Below are positions 17,899 to 27,481 of a stretch of 64,000 bases of DNA, one piece after another. A program made the translations under genes and the position numbers. The stretch comes from Sulfurovum sp. GTDB taxonomy: Bacteria > Campylobacterota > Campylobacteria > Campylobacterales > Sulfurovaceae. Positions within the stretch are counted from its first letter, which is position 1, and the number at the start of each line of letters is the position of its first letter. The stretch covers positions 124,001-188,000 of the forward strand of contig JAGXFO010000011.1 of assembly GCA_024637255.1 (NCBI GenBank), read 5' to 3'. The notes beneath the pieces were generated by a model, which did not search any database, was not told the DNA's origin, and saw only the letters and a list, made by a program, of their open reading frames with translations.

Positions 17899-18642
17899 TT
17901 ATCTGATTTTATATTGCAGTGCAATGTTGATATTTACCGGCAATGAGATAGGCGCTTTTTTTACATCAATAGGAAAAGCGCTTTTTACCGCACTGATGGC
18001 TGAAGCATGAAACACTTGAGGGCCCTCCACTGAGATTTGGCCTACTTGTCCGGAACTTAAAATACTAAAATTTACTTTAACGCTCCCCTGCATACCTCTT
18101 TTTTGAGCAATGCGAGGGTAAGACTTGTGTTTGTTTATTTTAGCCCTTATATTTGCAAGAAATTGATTTTGTTCTGCAGGACTAGCCTTTACTTCTTTTA
18201 CAGAAGCTTTTTGTCTTGCCTGTTTTTTCTTGACTGTTTTCTTTTGTGCTAGTTTCTTGACCTGAGGTTTCTTTTTAACTTTCTTTACTACTGGTACTGG
18301 TTTGGGCTTTTCTGCTACTGGTTCGGGAATAACCTTTTCTTTGATTTCAGGCTCTTCTACTGGAAGGGGCTCCTTTATAACCTCAGGCTCAATGACAGGC
18401 TTTTCCTCGGTTGCAGGCTCCTCCTCCAGCAAAGGTTCTTCTGTTGCCTCCTCTTGCTCCAACTGTTCTACCGGAGTTGTGGCCTCTGGCACAAAAGAGG
18501 CTAGAGACATACGAATAGCATGTTCTTCTGATTTTTGCGCTGCTACAAAAAAGGTTTTTTGCATATAGAAAAGAATTCCAGCAAAGAGTAGATACAAAAG
18601 CATGGTGCTAAAATAGGAGATAAAGAGACGATTTTTTAGCAT
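17899..18642 (-). CDS. TonB-like energy transducer
   Basis: A 247-residue protein with an N-terminal membrane anchor (about 8-28), a long periplasmic spacer rich in Pro, Glu, Lys and Val (about 55-150; acidic half first, then a basic Lys-rich half), and a C-terminal TonB domain beginning near YPRIAQKRGMQGSVKVNFSI. It transmits proton-motive force from ExbB/ExbD to outer membrane receptors. It lies directly before the OprC-like receptor, so it is probably dedicated to it. No exbB or exbD is present here, so it must borrow them from elsewhere. Confidence 0.88.
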   Translation of the reverse strand: MLKNRLFISYFSTMLLYLLFAGILFYMQKTFFVAAQKSEEHAIRMSLASFVPEATTPVEQLEQEEATEEPLLEEEPATEEKPVIEPEVIKEPLPVEEPEIKEKVIPEPVAEKPKPVPVVKKVKKKPQVKKLAQKKTVKKKQARQKASVKEVKASPAEQNQFLANIRAKINKHKSYPRIAQKRGMQGSVKVNFSILSSGQVGQISVEGPQVFHASAISAVKSAFPIDVKKAPISLPVNINIALQYKIR

Positions 18643-18781
18643 AAGGGTCTTTTTGGGATGTATTATGACGGAAAAACATTAAGGAAATGTTAAAAAGAGC
18701 AGAAGAGCCTTGTATTTAAATCGGGTATAAATACTGTAACAATATCCGTTGCACCTTCAGCTTCGGCAAGTGCAGTGTGAA

Positions 18782-21700
18782 TTAATCTGCCTTCACTATT
18801 TCTTCTTTTACTGTCCAAATAAACACAATGGGAATAAATACCAATGTCATCAATGTCCCCATAATTAATCCACCAATAGCTACTGCCCCCAATGGTGCTA
18901 GTCTTTCTAGTCCTATAGCAGCACCTTGTGCTACAGGGAGCATACCTATTGAGACTGCAAATGCTGTCATAAGCACGGGTCGTGTACGTATTTTAATGGA
19001 CTCTAGCATGGCTTCTCTTTTATTCATCCCTGCTTGCATCTGATCAAGAGCAAAGTGAATAAGCAAAATAGCATTGTTTACAATGACTCCCGAGAGCAAC
19101 ATAAAGCCCATCATCGCTGGCATAGAAACATGGTAGCCTATGGCAAGCATCGTCCATGATGCGCCGATGATAGTAAGAGGAATAGAGAAGAGTATCATCA
19201 ACGATATCTTCACATTGCCAAACATGACAATAAGAGCAAAAAATATGAGTACAATAGCCACCGCAATAGCACCGACCATTCGCTCAGCTGAAGATTTAAA
19301 CTGTTTAATATCCCCTATCTGCTCTAATTCTACACCTTGAGGAAGTTGAACCTCTTCAAGGTGTTTTTCAAAGTTTGCCATGATATGCGAGATGGCACCC
19401 TTTTCTCTATTGCCATACACTTCAAGAGTATATTCGAGCCCTTCTCTAGTGATAGAACTAGGTTCTCTGCTGAAATCCAATGTTGCAATTTTATTTAAAG
19501 GAATTTTACCTTTAGGGGTATCAATAAGCATGTTTAAGATCATATCAAATTGATCTATCTGTTTTTTAGGTAACAGCACTCTTACAACATAATCCATACT
19601 GTTGGTTTTAGGAAAAGTTGCAACTGCTGCACCTCGCAGAGCTAGCTGTAGTTGTGCTGTTACATCTGAACGCTTGAGTCCGTAGTTTAGAGCTTGCGCT
19701 TCATCTATATTGAGATTATAGACTACCTTATCCATATCCCAAGTGGTAGAAGTGGAGATGACACCTTGTGTTTTCTGTAAAGCTTTTTCCACATCATGCC
19801 CAGCTTCTTGTAATGCGATAAGGTTTGAACTACTCAACTTCGCATCCACAGAAGCACGGATACTCGCAAGTGCCGTCGAGCCATAAGGCGCGACATCCAG
19901 ATACTTCACATGAGGAATTTTAGCTATCCCTTTACGTAATGCAGTAGAAATCTGCCAAATATCCTCTTTTCTTTTGTATCTATCCACATAAGTGGCCACA
20001 ATGGCGAGATGATCGGTGCCACTGCCAGACCCAATACTAAGTACTCCTGCTTCACTACCAATACTCCCCGAAACACGTAAAACCTCTCCTTCTTTTTGGA
20101 TAAGCATATTTACTTTCTCCATAATAGCCTCACTCTTCTCTATGGGCAAGTTTGCATCTGTGGTGATTTTAATGTTTACTCCACCTGTATCCATGGGGGG
20201 CATAAGTTCTTGGCCCACCACAGGCATCACGAGTTTAACAGAAGTCACAAAAAGTGCAATAAGCACAGCAATAGAAATAAAGCCTAAAAGTTTAGAGGCG
20301 ACAACCGCCCTTACGATAGAGGCAAAGAAACCTTGAATAGCATCATTCGCACGACTGATGACTGCATGAAAACCATTCTCAACCTTAAGCAAAAGAGGGT
20401 TTTGAATCGCCAAAATATATAGTGAAAGCAAAGGCACCGCAACGATAGAAATAATATAGGATGCCAGTAAAGCCAAGAGGAGGGTACTGACAAGTGGTCC
20501 AAAAACTGTTTGGGGGTATCCTCCTATGAAGAGCATCGGAGCAAGGGCTATCATGGTGGTTATTGTTCCGCTTAGGTCTGCAAACATAATCTCTTTTGTC
20601 CCATCAAAAACTGCCGAGCGAATCTCTTTGCCTAGCTCTCTATAGTGCCTCTCTATGTTTTCCATCACCACTACCGTGTCGTCTAACAACAGTCCCAATG
20701 CCAAAATAATCGCTGTAAGTGTTACCACATTAAAGTCTATCCCTACTAACCACATCAATGCGATAGTCGAAGCATAAACCAAAGGGATTGTAACAAGTAC
20801 CACTAAAATCTGACGAAAACTTGCTAAAAATAGAAAGACAACAATAGTAGACATAATAATCGCATCACGAAGAGACTCAAACATATTTTGAGTGCTCTGC
20901 ATGATAGTCTCTTTTTGGGTGTCGCTCACCTCAAAGTTAATGTTTGGGTATTGTGCCTTAAAATCAGCCATAATATTTTCAACTTTATCGATGGTCTGTA
21001 TCACATCCGCTGAGACAGAACGCTGTATAGACAGTGCAATGGCTGCTTTACCGTTCCCATAATAGACAGCCGCATTTTCATAATGCCCAAAATAGACCTC
21101 AGCCACATCAGAGAGTTTTACCTCCGGTGTCAGCATCAAGGCTTTTAGCATAGCCACTTTTTCTCTTTTTCCTTGTGATTTAAGCAAGTAACGATGTTCA
21201 TCGTTACTCATAAAGCCTATAGCATATTCATTATCATTTTTTTGCAGTGTAGTGATAATCTGTCCTAATGAGAGATGGTAACTGTCCAACTTATCTTTAT
21301 CGACAATGATCTGTAACTCTTTTTCATACCCACCAAAGATATCTACATTTGCAACGCCGTTAGTTTTAAGCAGTTTATGCTTAATGTCGCCACTGGCCAA
21401 ATCACGTATGTCTTCCAGCGTGAGTGCTGTGTTGCCTTTAGGAGACATCGCAACTACCAAAATGGGTGCTGTTGCTTCTGTGATTTTGATGATTTGAGGT
21501 TCTCTAATGTCTTTGGGAAGTGCGGCACGAATTTTTGAGAGAGCGTTGGTCACATCGTTGACTGCCGTATCAATATTTTTGCTGTATTCAAACTCTGCAC
21601 GAATGACAGTGACTTCATCGATGGTATTGGAGTAGGCACGGCGGATCTCGTCCAGTGCATAGAGCTCTTCTTCAATAGGCACAGCAATGTTATTTGCCAT

Positions 21701-21889
21701 CGTTTTAGCTGATGCGCCAGGCTGGACAATAACTAAGGCCACTTCGGGATAGTTCGAGTTAGGAAAAAGATTACGGTGTATCTTTCCGTAACCCATGATA
21801 CCCGCAAAAACAAAAAGTGCTAAAAAAGAGAGGATAATATGAGGTTTTTTGAGAATATTCTCTACCCATGAGCCGGACTCTTTACTCAT
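18782..21889 (-). CDS. RND efflux transporter, inner membrane pump
   Basis: A 1035-residue resistance-nodulation-division permease with 12 membrane helices and two large periplasmic loops, in two homologous halves. The proton-relay pair D403-D404 lies in TM4 (GLLLDDTVVVMEN). This double Asp is typical of the drug/hydrophobe (HAE) group, not of CzcA/CusA metal pumps, so I do not call it a metal pump from its own sequence. The start overlaps the adaptor gene by 8 bp, and TolC and adaptor genes precede it, giving a full tripartite system. Substrate unknown. Confidence 0.93.
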   Translation of the reverse strand: MSKESGSWVENILKKPHIILSFLALFVFAGIMGYGKIHRNLFPNSNYPEVALVIVQPGASAKTMANNIAVPIEEELYALDEIRRAYSNTIDEVTVIRAEFEYSKNIDTAVNDVTNALSKIRAALPKDIREPQIIKITEATAPILVVAMSPKGNTALTLEDIRDLASGDIKHKLLKTNGVANVDIFGGYEKELQIIVDKDKLDSYHLSLGQIITTLQKNDNEYAIGFMSNDEHRYLLKSQGKREKVAMLKALMLTPEVKLSDVAEVYFGHYENAAVYYGNGKAAIALSIQRSVSADVIQTIDKVENIMADFKAQYPNINFEVSDTQKETIMQSTQNMFESLRDAIIMSTIVVFLFLASFRQILVVLVTIPLVYASTIALMWLVGIDFNVVTLTAIILALGLLLDDTVVVMENIERHYRELGKEIRSAVFDGTKEIMFADLSGTITTMIALAPMLFIGGYPQTVFGPLVSTLLLALLASYIISIVAVPLLSLYILAIQNPLLLKVENGFHAVISRANDAIQGFFASIVRAVVASKLLGFISIAVLIALFVTSVKLVMPVVGQELMPPMDTGGVNIKITTDANLPIEKSEAIMEKVNMLIQKEGEVLRVSGSIGSEAGVLSIGSGSGTDHLAIVATYVDRYKRKEDIWQISTALRKGIAKIPHVKYLDVAPYGSTALASIRASVDAKLSSSNLIALQEAGHDVEKALQKTQGVISTSTTWDMDKVVYNLNIDEAQALNYGLKRSDVTAQLQLALRGAAVATFPKTNSMDYVVRVLLPKKQIDQFDMILNMLIDTPKGKIPLNKIATLDFSREPSSITREGLEYTLEVYGNREKGAISHIMANFEKHLEEVQLPQGVELEQIGDIKQFKSSAERMVGAIAVAIVLIFFALIVMFGNVKISLMILFSIPLTIIGASWTMLAIGYHVSMPAMMGFMLLSGVIVNNAILLIHFALDQMQAGMNKREAMLESIKIRTRPVLMTAFAVSIGMLPVAQGAAIGLERLAPLGAVAIGGLIMGTLMTLVFIPIVFIWTVKEEIVKAD

Positions 21890-22961
21890 CTTTTGTACCT
21901 ATGATCTGTACCTTGTCATATACGGGAAGTTGAGCCAATTGTGCTTCGCTGGCTTTTGCCACTACTGTAGCAGGGCAAGGGGAGATAAGCAGACGATCTG
22001 CATCTTGCATCTTTACATTGACCTGGAAAGGTGTAAATTTACCTTCTGTATAAGTCATCACAAACGTACCCTCTTTTTTATGCAACACTGTATCACTTGG
22101 TACAATGCATCCCTTGGCTTCTTTTGTCAGAATTTTAATGCTTATACTGCTTCCTACAGGTAAGTCAGGTATGAAAGCAAGCTTAACCTCTGCACTTGCC
22201 AAACCATTTTGGGAAGTCGTATAGATAGATTTAATGTGGCCCACTTTTTGACCCTCTGCCCATACCAATTGATCTTTTTGAATGGACGCATCCTGAGGCA
22301 CATACGAAAAGACTAACTTTTTCACTCCATTACTCATGGAGAGTATAGGTTTGCTCGATGCTGCCAAATCTCCCTCATGCAAGAGTATGGCGTCTATCTC
22401 TCCATCAAAAGGCGCTACTATATTAAGGTAAGAGAGTTGATGATTAAGTTGTTCTATTTTTTGTACCGTGTTTTCTATGACCGATTCTTTAGTTTGCATT
22501 GCTACTTTTGAGATATCCAATTTTTCTTTGGCCAATCCTCCCACCTTAAAGAGTTTCACATTACGCCTATGTATACTTTTTGCCAATGCCAAGTCATTGT
22601 GCTGGGCAGCAAATGTAGTTCGTAGTGCTTTGATGCTAGATTGTAACTCTGTCTCATCAATCTGAACAAGTACTTCGCCCTTCTTCACCTTTTGAGACTC
22701 TTCCACAAACACACGCTCCACATATCCTGCGAGTTTAGTGGAGAGATTGATGCTTTTATCTGAACTCACTCGTGCCAAATAAGACTCTTTATGTTGCATC
22801 AACCCTTGTGTAGGACTAACTACAGATACCCTTAGGAATGCAGAAGTGGGCAATGAAGCATTGTCCACTTCTGCTTTTCTGCTCTCCAGAAGTCCTTTGC
22901 CTTTCATCATAAGTCCTGCTATGGTGACAATGATGACGATGGTGATAATAATTTTTTTCAC
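21882..22961 (-). CDS. RND periplasmic adaptor (membrane fusion protein)
   Basis: A 359-residue HlyD/AcrA-type adaptor that links the RND pump to TolC. It has an N-terminal membrane anchor (about 4-22), a biotinyl-lipoyl-like half around VERVFVEESQKVKKGEVLVQ, a short alpha-hairpin (about 110-175), the second lipoyl half (NIVAPFDGEIDAILLHEGD) and a beta-barrel domain. The GTG start overlaps the tolC stop (GTGA). It is followed by the pump with 8 bp overlap. Confidence 0.92.
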   Translation of the reverse strand: MKKIIITIVIIVTIAGLMMKGKGLLESRKAEVDNASLPTSAFLRVSVVSPTQGLMQHKESYLARVSSDKSINLSTKLAGYVERVFVEESQKVKKGEVLVQIDETELQSSIKALRTTFAAQHNDLALAKSIHRRNVKLFKVGGLAKEKLDISKVAMQTKESVIENTVQKIEQLNHQLSYLNIVAPFDGEIDAILLHEGDLAASSKPILSMSNGVKKLVFSYVPQDASIQKDQLVWAEGQKVGHIKSIYTTSQNGLASAEVKLAFIPDLPVGSSISIKILTKEAKGCIVPSDTVLHKKEGTFVMTYTEGKFTPFQVNVKMQDADRLLISPCPATVVAKASEAQLAQLPVYDKVQIIGTKDE

Positions 22962-24244
22962 TCTCTAACCCCTTTTTCCAGCAAATAATCTAAATAATAG
23001 ATACTCTTTTTATAATTGTACTTGCTCTCAATGAGCTTTGCATCTGTCAATTGTCTTTTGCCTTTTGCCAAAAGCAGATCATTGAGTGTTGCAGCATCAT
23101 TTTCATAACGTACTTTTTCTATCTCTTCACTTTTTTTTGAAAGGCGCAGTTGTGCAGTGTTTCCCAGATACTCAGCATAACTCTGTTTGATTTTTTCCAC
23201 CCCTTGGACTAAAAGCTTTCGCAGATCAAGCAGTGTCTGCTCTTTTTCAAAAGTGGCTTCCATCTTGGCTATCTTTGCCTGCTGCACGCCCAAGTCTCTT
23301 TTGCCAAAGTCTACAAGGTTCCATTTGACATTCACACCTACTTGCCACAATGTCTCATTATCTAACTCATTGCTCGCTAAATCTTCACCATAGTTTTTAC
23401 CCACATAAGAGCCAAGATTCGCCTGGGGAAGTTTGGATGATTTGCTTTTGGCTATCATTTTGTCTGCTTTGCTTAATGCCATGTCTCCTATCTCTACTTT
23501 AGCTAATCCTGATGCATTGGCATAAAGTTTGTTCACAGCATAGTGAGGCTTTTTCACTTTTATACCTAATGGGGTTAGCTTTCCTACACTTTTTCCTACC
23601 AAGGAAGAAAGTGTGGCTTTTGTTATCTCTATATTACTTGCTAGTATCTCTTGCTGTGTTTGTGAAGCACTAAGGTCTGACTGGGCTCTAAACAAATCTA
23701 TCTTTGCTTTTTTCCCTACTTTTACTTCATAAGAAATTTGTTTTTTAAGTTTTTTAAGTGCATCCACATAAGCATCTTGCGCCTCAAGCATCTCTCTTTG
23801 TGCCAAAACAGAGAGATAGAGTGAACGGATGTTATACACCAACTGCTCTTTGGTCAATCTTGCTTTTGCTTTTGACATTTGGGAAGCAATATCATCCATC
23901 TCTATCTGTCTTGTTTGCGCAAACCCTGTAAAAAGAGGTACATTATAAGTAATGCCTGCTGAAAAAAGGTCTTGTGTTGTCGTAATAGGTGCGCCTGTCC
24001 CAATAGCCGTAGGTGTAAGAGGTGCAAGTGTACGAGGAGTGTTATAATGCGTATAATCTCCCACAAGGTCCAATGACCCATACTGTCCAACTCGGCTCTC
24101 ATCACGCTTTGTTTGTGCCAACTCTATTTGTGTTTGACTTTGCTTTGCTACTGTACTGTGCTTTGTAGCATACTGTACCAATCCATCCAATGTGCTACAA
24201 AACAAAGGCATTGCCAATAAACTCATGAAAAAAACTTGTCTCAT
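22958..24244 (-). CDS. TolC family outer membrane efflux protein
   Basis: A 428-residue TolC/OEP protein: signal peptide MRQVFFMSLLAMPLFCS, then two repeats of long helices with short strands, forming one third of the outer-membrane channel-tunnel. I chose the ATG at 24244, which has AGGAG eight bases upstream and directly precedes the signal peptide; upstream in-frame starts would add a non-secretory leader. Its stop overlaps the adaptor's start, so channel, adaptor and pump are translationally coupled. Confidence 0.92.
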   Translation of the reverse strand: MRQVFFMSLLAMPLFCSTLDGLVQYATKHSTVAKQSQTQIELAQTKRDESRVGQYGSLDLVGDYTHYNTPRTLAPLTPTAIGTGAPITTTQDLFSAGITYNVPLFTGFAQTRQIEMDDIASQMSKAKARLTKEQLVYNIRSLYLSVLAQREMLEAQDAYVDALKKLKKQISYEVKVGKKAKIDLFRAQSDLSASQTQQEILASNIEITKATLSSLVGKSVGKLTPLGIKVKKPHYAVNKLYANASGLAKVEIGDMALSKADKMIAKSKSSKLPQANLGSYVGKNYGEDLASNELDNETLWQVGVNVKWNLVDFGKRDLGVQQAKIAKMEATFEKEQTLLDLRKLLVQGVEKIKQSYAEYLGNTAQLRLSKKSEEIEKVRYENDAATLNDLLLAKGKRQLTDAKLIESKYNYKKSIYYLDYLLEKGVRE

Positions 24245-24303
24245 CCCTATACTCCTACACTTATTAACTAGAGTGTACTGAGTCAACATGAACACAAACT
24301 GAA

Positions 24304-24666
24304 CTACTGAGGAAGTACCAGCTTTTTCTTCACATCAAACATATCTAAAAAAGCACGTATATTTTTTTCTAAATTTTCATCATCTAGTACTAATGCTTCT
24401 TTCATAGGAAATTTTAAAAAGAACGGGGGAGGCATGATAGAATTTTCTTTTTTGGGATTTTTCAAATAGTTTTCTATTGCCTTTTCCATACTCTTTGTTG
24501 TACTGTATTTCATTAAATACCGCTTGTAGATCAATTCGTCAGGAATCTGTTCTTGGATGTGGCACTTCAAGCATGCTTCTTGCAACTGCTGTGCCTGAAT
24601 ACCGACTTCTTGTCCATACAACGCACTACAGCAAACAAATATAAAGATGCGTATTACTTTTTCCAT
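24304..24666 (-). CDS. Small secreted protein with one CxxCH heme-binding motif
   Basis: A 120-residue protein with a short hydrophobic N terminus (about 4-18, signal-like) and one CLKCH motif (C32, C35, H36), the attachment site of c-type heme. MPPPF near residue 78 could supply an axial Met. The remainder is charged and helical. It looks like a mono-heme periplasmic cytochrome, but the spacing is not that of standard cytochrome c. Its start overlaps the upstream kinase gene by 13 bp and tolC follows, so it is embedded in the sensor-efflux operon. It might sense redox state or metal, or protect the pump. Not recognised as a named family. Confidence 0.7.
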   Translation of the reverse strand: MEKVIRIFIFVCCSALYGQEVGIQAQQLQEACLKCHIQEQIPDELIYKRYLMKYSTTKSMEKAIENYLKNPKKENSIMPPPFFLKFPMKEALVLDDENLEKNIRAFLDMFDVKKKLVLPQ

Positions 24667-25814
24667 TTGACCACCACCTTTGTTCCCTTATCTGGTTCTG
24701 AATAAATATCTAAAACAAATCCATAATTATTTACCACCTGATTTACAATATCAAGCCCTATACCAAAGCCCCCTTCGCTTTTGTTCGCTCGTTTGAAACG
24801 GCACACGATTGTCTTTAAATCTTTTTTGGGTATCCCGATTCCTGTATCGATAACAGATAAAAAATCTTTTGTCAATGCCACTTTTAAAAGACCTTTTGGC
24901 TTATTATATTTTATGGCATTCGTGATAAGATTATCTAACAGACGTGTTAAATCGTTTTTATCTATATCCAACACGATATCAGGATCTATGTTTGCTTCAA
25001 GTCTCAATCCTTTGTTCTGGGCCATCGCAGAAAAATACACCAGCCTCTCGCTGGCTAACTTTGATACATTAAGAGACTCTATATGTCTGTAATAATTATG
25101 ATTTAAATTCAAGTATGTCAAGTCATCATAGATACGACTTAGTGTTTTAGAAGCTATCTCGATACGCTTTAATTCTTCATTATTCTCACATTTTCCAAAT
25201 GTTTCCAGCATTTCTATATTGGTTAAAATTGTACTGATAGGTGTGTTGAGCTCATGGGTCGTATCTTGTATAAAACGATTCATCCTATCCATGGAGTCTC
25301 GCATGGGCGCCACAAAAAGTTTACCTAGAAACAAACCCAAAAGAGTAAAAAATACTCCTGCACCCAACATGAAGAGCCCTATGCTTTTTTGAAGCTGTAT
25401 AATGGGCTCTTTGTCCAATACTTTACTTACAAGCAAAAAAGCAGCACCCAGATAATATGGCTCAACCTGACTCAAATAATAGAGTCTTTTCTCATCCATT
25501 CTGTAGTCTTTTTCATCCAAAATCCTTGTATCATTCTGTGTTCCGAATATATACTGTTTATCCAGATCATAAATAGCGGAATCTATCGATGTATGTGTAG
25601 GGTAAATGAGCACAAAATCAAACCCTTCGTGCATTGCTCTTAATTCCATTTTTATCTGTTCGGCCTGAAATTTGAGCGTATCACTCTGCTGCTCAAGAAG
25701 GTGATGTTTTTGTGAATGGTAAAATATGCCTACTGCCAGTGAAAAAAGTAAAAAGGTAGATCCCAGGTAAATCAGTAAAAAACGAATAAGACTTTTCTTT
25801 TCACTCTTTAACAA
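24654..25814 (-). CDS. Sensor histidine kinase (two-component system 1)
   Basis: A 386-residue membrane kinase: TM1 about 11-32, a periplasmic sensor region about 33-142 of no obvious family, TM2 about 145-166, then a HisKA domain with phospho-acceptor H187 (DTTHELNTPISTIL) and an HATPase domain with N box (DNLITNAIKYN), G1 box (VIDTGIGIP) and G2 box (GFGIGLDIV). No HAMP domain is evident between TM2 and the His box. Starts with TTG, overlapping the response regulator by 14 bp, and overlaps the CxxCH gene at its end. Probable controller of the downstream efflux genes. Confidence 0.92.
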   Translation of the reverse strand: MLKSEKKSLIRFLLIYLGSTFLLFSLAVGIFYHSQKHHLLEQQSDTLKFQAEQIKMELRAMHEGFDFVLIYPTHTSIDSAIYDLDKQYIFGTQNDTRILDEKDYRMDEKRLYYLSQVEPYYLGAAFLLVSKVLDKEPIIQLQKSIGLFMLGAGVFFTLLGLFLGKLFVAPMRDSMDRMNRFIQDTTHELNTPISTILTNIEMLETFGKCENNEELKRIEIASKTLSRIYDDLTYLNLNHNYYRHIESLNVSKLASERLVYFSAMAQNKGLRLEANIDPDIVLDIDKNDLTRLLDNLITNAIKYNKPKGLLKVALTKDFLSVIDTGIGIPKKDLKTIVCRFKRANKSEGGFGIGLDIVNQVVNNYGFVLDIYSEPDKGTKVVVKWKK

Positions 25815-26469
25815 ATCTATACCCTACATTTTTAATGGTTTCTATGTTGTCTTTACCTAAAAAGGAACGCACCGTTTTTACATAAGCGCGCAAACTGCCT
25901 ACACTTGGCTCTTCATCATACTCCCACAAACGTTCAAATATTTTATTATAATTTAACAGTTCATTGGGATATTTTAGAAAAAGAGAAAGAAGCTTTGCTT
26001 CCTTGGTTTTGAGAGGCACTCTTTGATTATCTTTGGTTAAAAGATTTTCTTTAATGTCAAACAAAAAACCATCACTTAGGGTTATCTTCTTTTCATGTGT
26101 GCCGTAACGACGTTTGAGAAGCGCTTCTATGCGTACTAGAAGCTCCTTCAGCGCAAAAGGTTTGCGTATGTAGTCATCACACCCGATGTCAAATCCACGG
26201 GTAACATCTTCAACGCTATTGAGTGAAGTAATGAAAACCGCCGGTGTCTGTACGCCATTATTGCGCAATGCCTGCAAAAGATCAAAACCATTTTGCTGGG
26301 GCACTTTCATGTCAAGAAGCATCAGATCTATATGTTTTTCATAGGCTAACTCTTGTGCCTGAAGCCCATCATAGGCACAGAATACATCATACCCCTGATA
26401 GTTCAAAAATTGTTTGACCGTGTCACTCAACTGCTGGTCATCCTCAAGGAGTAAAATATTTGCTGTCAT
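25801..26469 (-). CDS. OmpR-family response regulator (two-component system 1)
   Basis: A 222-residue regulator: receiver domain with acidic pair E9-D10-D11, phospho-acceptor D53 and the conserved Lys in YIRKPFALKE, followed by a winged-helix DNA-binding domain ending GYRFVKE. First gene of the operon that continues through the kinase, CxxCH protein, TolC, adaptor and pump. A TATAAT box lies at 26548-26553. Confidence 0.94.
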   Translation of the reverse strand: MTANILLLEDDQQLSDTVKQFLNYQGYDVFCAYDGLQAQELAYEKHIDLMLLDMKVPQQNGFDLLQALRNNGVQTPAVFITSLNSVEDVTRGFDIGCDDYIRKPFALKELLVRIEALLKRRYGTHEKKITLSDGFLFDIKENLLTKDNQRVPLKTKEAKLLSLFLKYPNELLNYNKIFERLWEYDEEPSVGSLRAYVKTVRSFLGKDNIETIKNVGYRFVKE

Positions 26470-26547
26470 CTATCTGTCTTTCTGCGTCTGTGCATATACA
26501 TAAATTACTGTTTTAAATTCCATGAGTGATCCTTTTCTAGCGCATGC

Positions 26548-26553
26548 ATTATA
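26548..26553 (-). promoter_or_regulatory. Putative -10 box for the regulator-efflux operon
   Basis: TATAAT on the minus strand, 79 bp before the response regulator ATG, in the 132-bp gap between the two two-component systems. An autoregulatory operator would be expected in this gap, but I could not define one. Confidence 0.4.
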
Positions 26554-26601
26554 ATAGTGCTTCAAAATGAACGAAACATGAATACTTTCCCCGAAGTCAT
26601 G

Positions 26602-27465
26602 TTAAACATGTACCTTTGACAGTTTTAGACTTACATTTGTACCTACACCTTTTTCAGATTTGATACGAATTTCCAATCCCTCTTCATCACAATAGGCTTT
26701 TACCAAAGCAAGTCCCAACCCTTTTCCATCCTTATTGTCATCTGCTTGATAATATCGTTCATGTACGCGCAGAAGCTCTGTGGTCTCCATACCTACACCT
26801 TCATCTTCCACACTCAATATATCATTATTCAGTGTTACGCGTATAGGTGACTCCTTAGAAGAGTACTTCATGGCATTGGAAATGAGGTTGTCAAACATTT
26901 GTTCAAAACCTATCTTGTCCACTTCTATTTCATAAGGCTCCAGAATGAGTTCGAAAGGATTTCGTTTCTGTTCTTTAAATATATCGATACGTTCCTCAAG
27001 TAAAGCCTGCATATTGAAACGCTCTTTTTCTATAATGTGCATCTCTTTATGAATACTATAAACCAACTCATCATACAGTTTTTTAAGCCGTACACTAGCA
27101 TCTTCTATGCGCTTGATGCGCTTGAGGGACTTTTCATCCACCATCGTTTTTTTCAACATGGCAGTATTTGCTTTTATCGTAGAGAGGGGAATGTTAAGCT
27201 CATGAATGATGTCATTGGTTAAAGAGGTAAGTGTATCTTCCATCTGTTTTTTTGGTGCAAAGATAAGCGCAGAAAGTACATACCCCCATCCTAGCGCTGC
27301 AAGTAAAACCAAAGCTCCTGCTACAAAAAAGTTAAGGTCATTAGACTTCCAAGTCTCCAAAAAACGATACACGGCCGTTAGCAAAGTAAACATTGTGACA
27401 AAATAGATCACTGTAGCAAAAATAATCTCTTTTCTACGACTCAGCATATAGTATTTCGCTTGCAT
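26602..27465 (-). CDS. Short sensor histidine kinase without a periplasmic domain (two-component system 2)
   Basis: A 287-residue kinase with two membrane helices (about 14-34 and 46-70) joined by a loop of only about ten residues, so there is no extracytoplasmic sensor domain. The HisKA domain carries H88 in DIIHELNIPLSTIKAN, closely resembling the box of the neighbouring kinase. N (DNLISNAMKYS), G1 (VEDEGVGM) and G2 (GKGLGLALV) boxes are intact. Such kinases sense within the membrane or through a partner protein. It follows its regulator by 16 bp. Confidence 0.92.
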   Translation of the reverse strand: MQAKYYMLSRRKEIIFATVIYFVTMFTLLTAVYRFLETWKSNDLNFFVAGALVLLAALGWGYVLSALIFAPKKQMEDTLTSLTNDIIHELNIPLSTIKANTAMLKKTMVDEKSLKRIKRIEDASVRLKKLYDELVYSIHKEMHIIEKERFNMQALLEERIDIFKEQKRNPFELILEPYEIEVDKIGFEQMFDNLISNAMKYSSKESPIRVTLNNDILSVEDEGVGMETTELLRVHERYYQADDNKDGKGLGLALVKAYCDEEGLEIRIKSEKGVGTNVSLKLSKVHV

Positions 27466-27481
27466 TGTATTTTAACGTTTG

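Noticed and set aside
18782..21889. RND pump as a CusA/CzcA-type metal exporter
   Set aside because: TM4 has DD in GLLLDDTVVVMEN, as in drug-type pumps; metal-type pumps usually have a single Asp or Asp-Ala here. Context alone is not enough to call a metal substrate.
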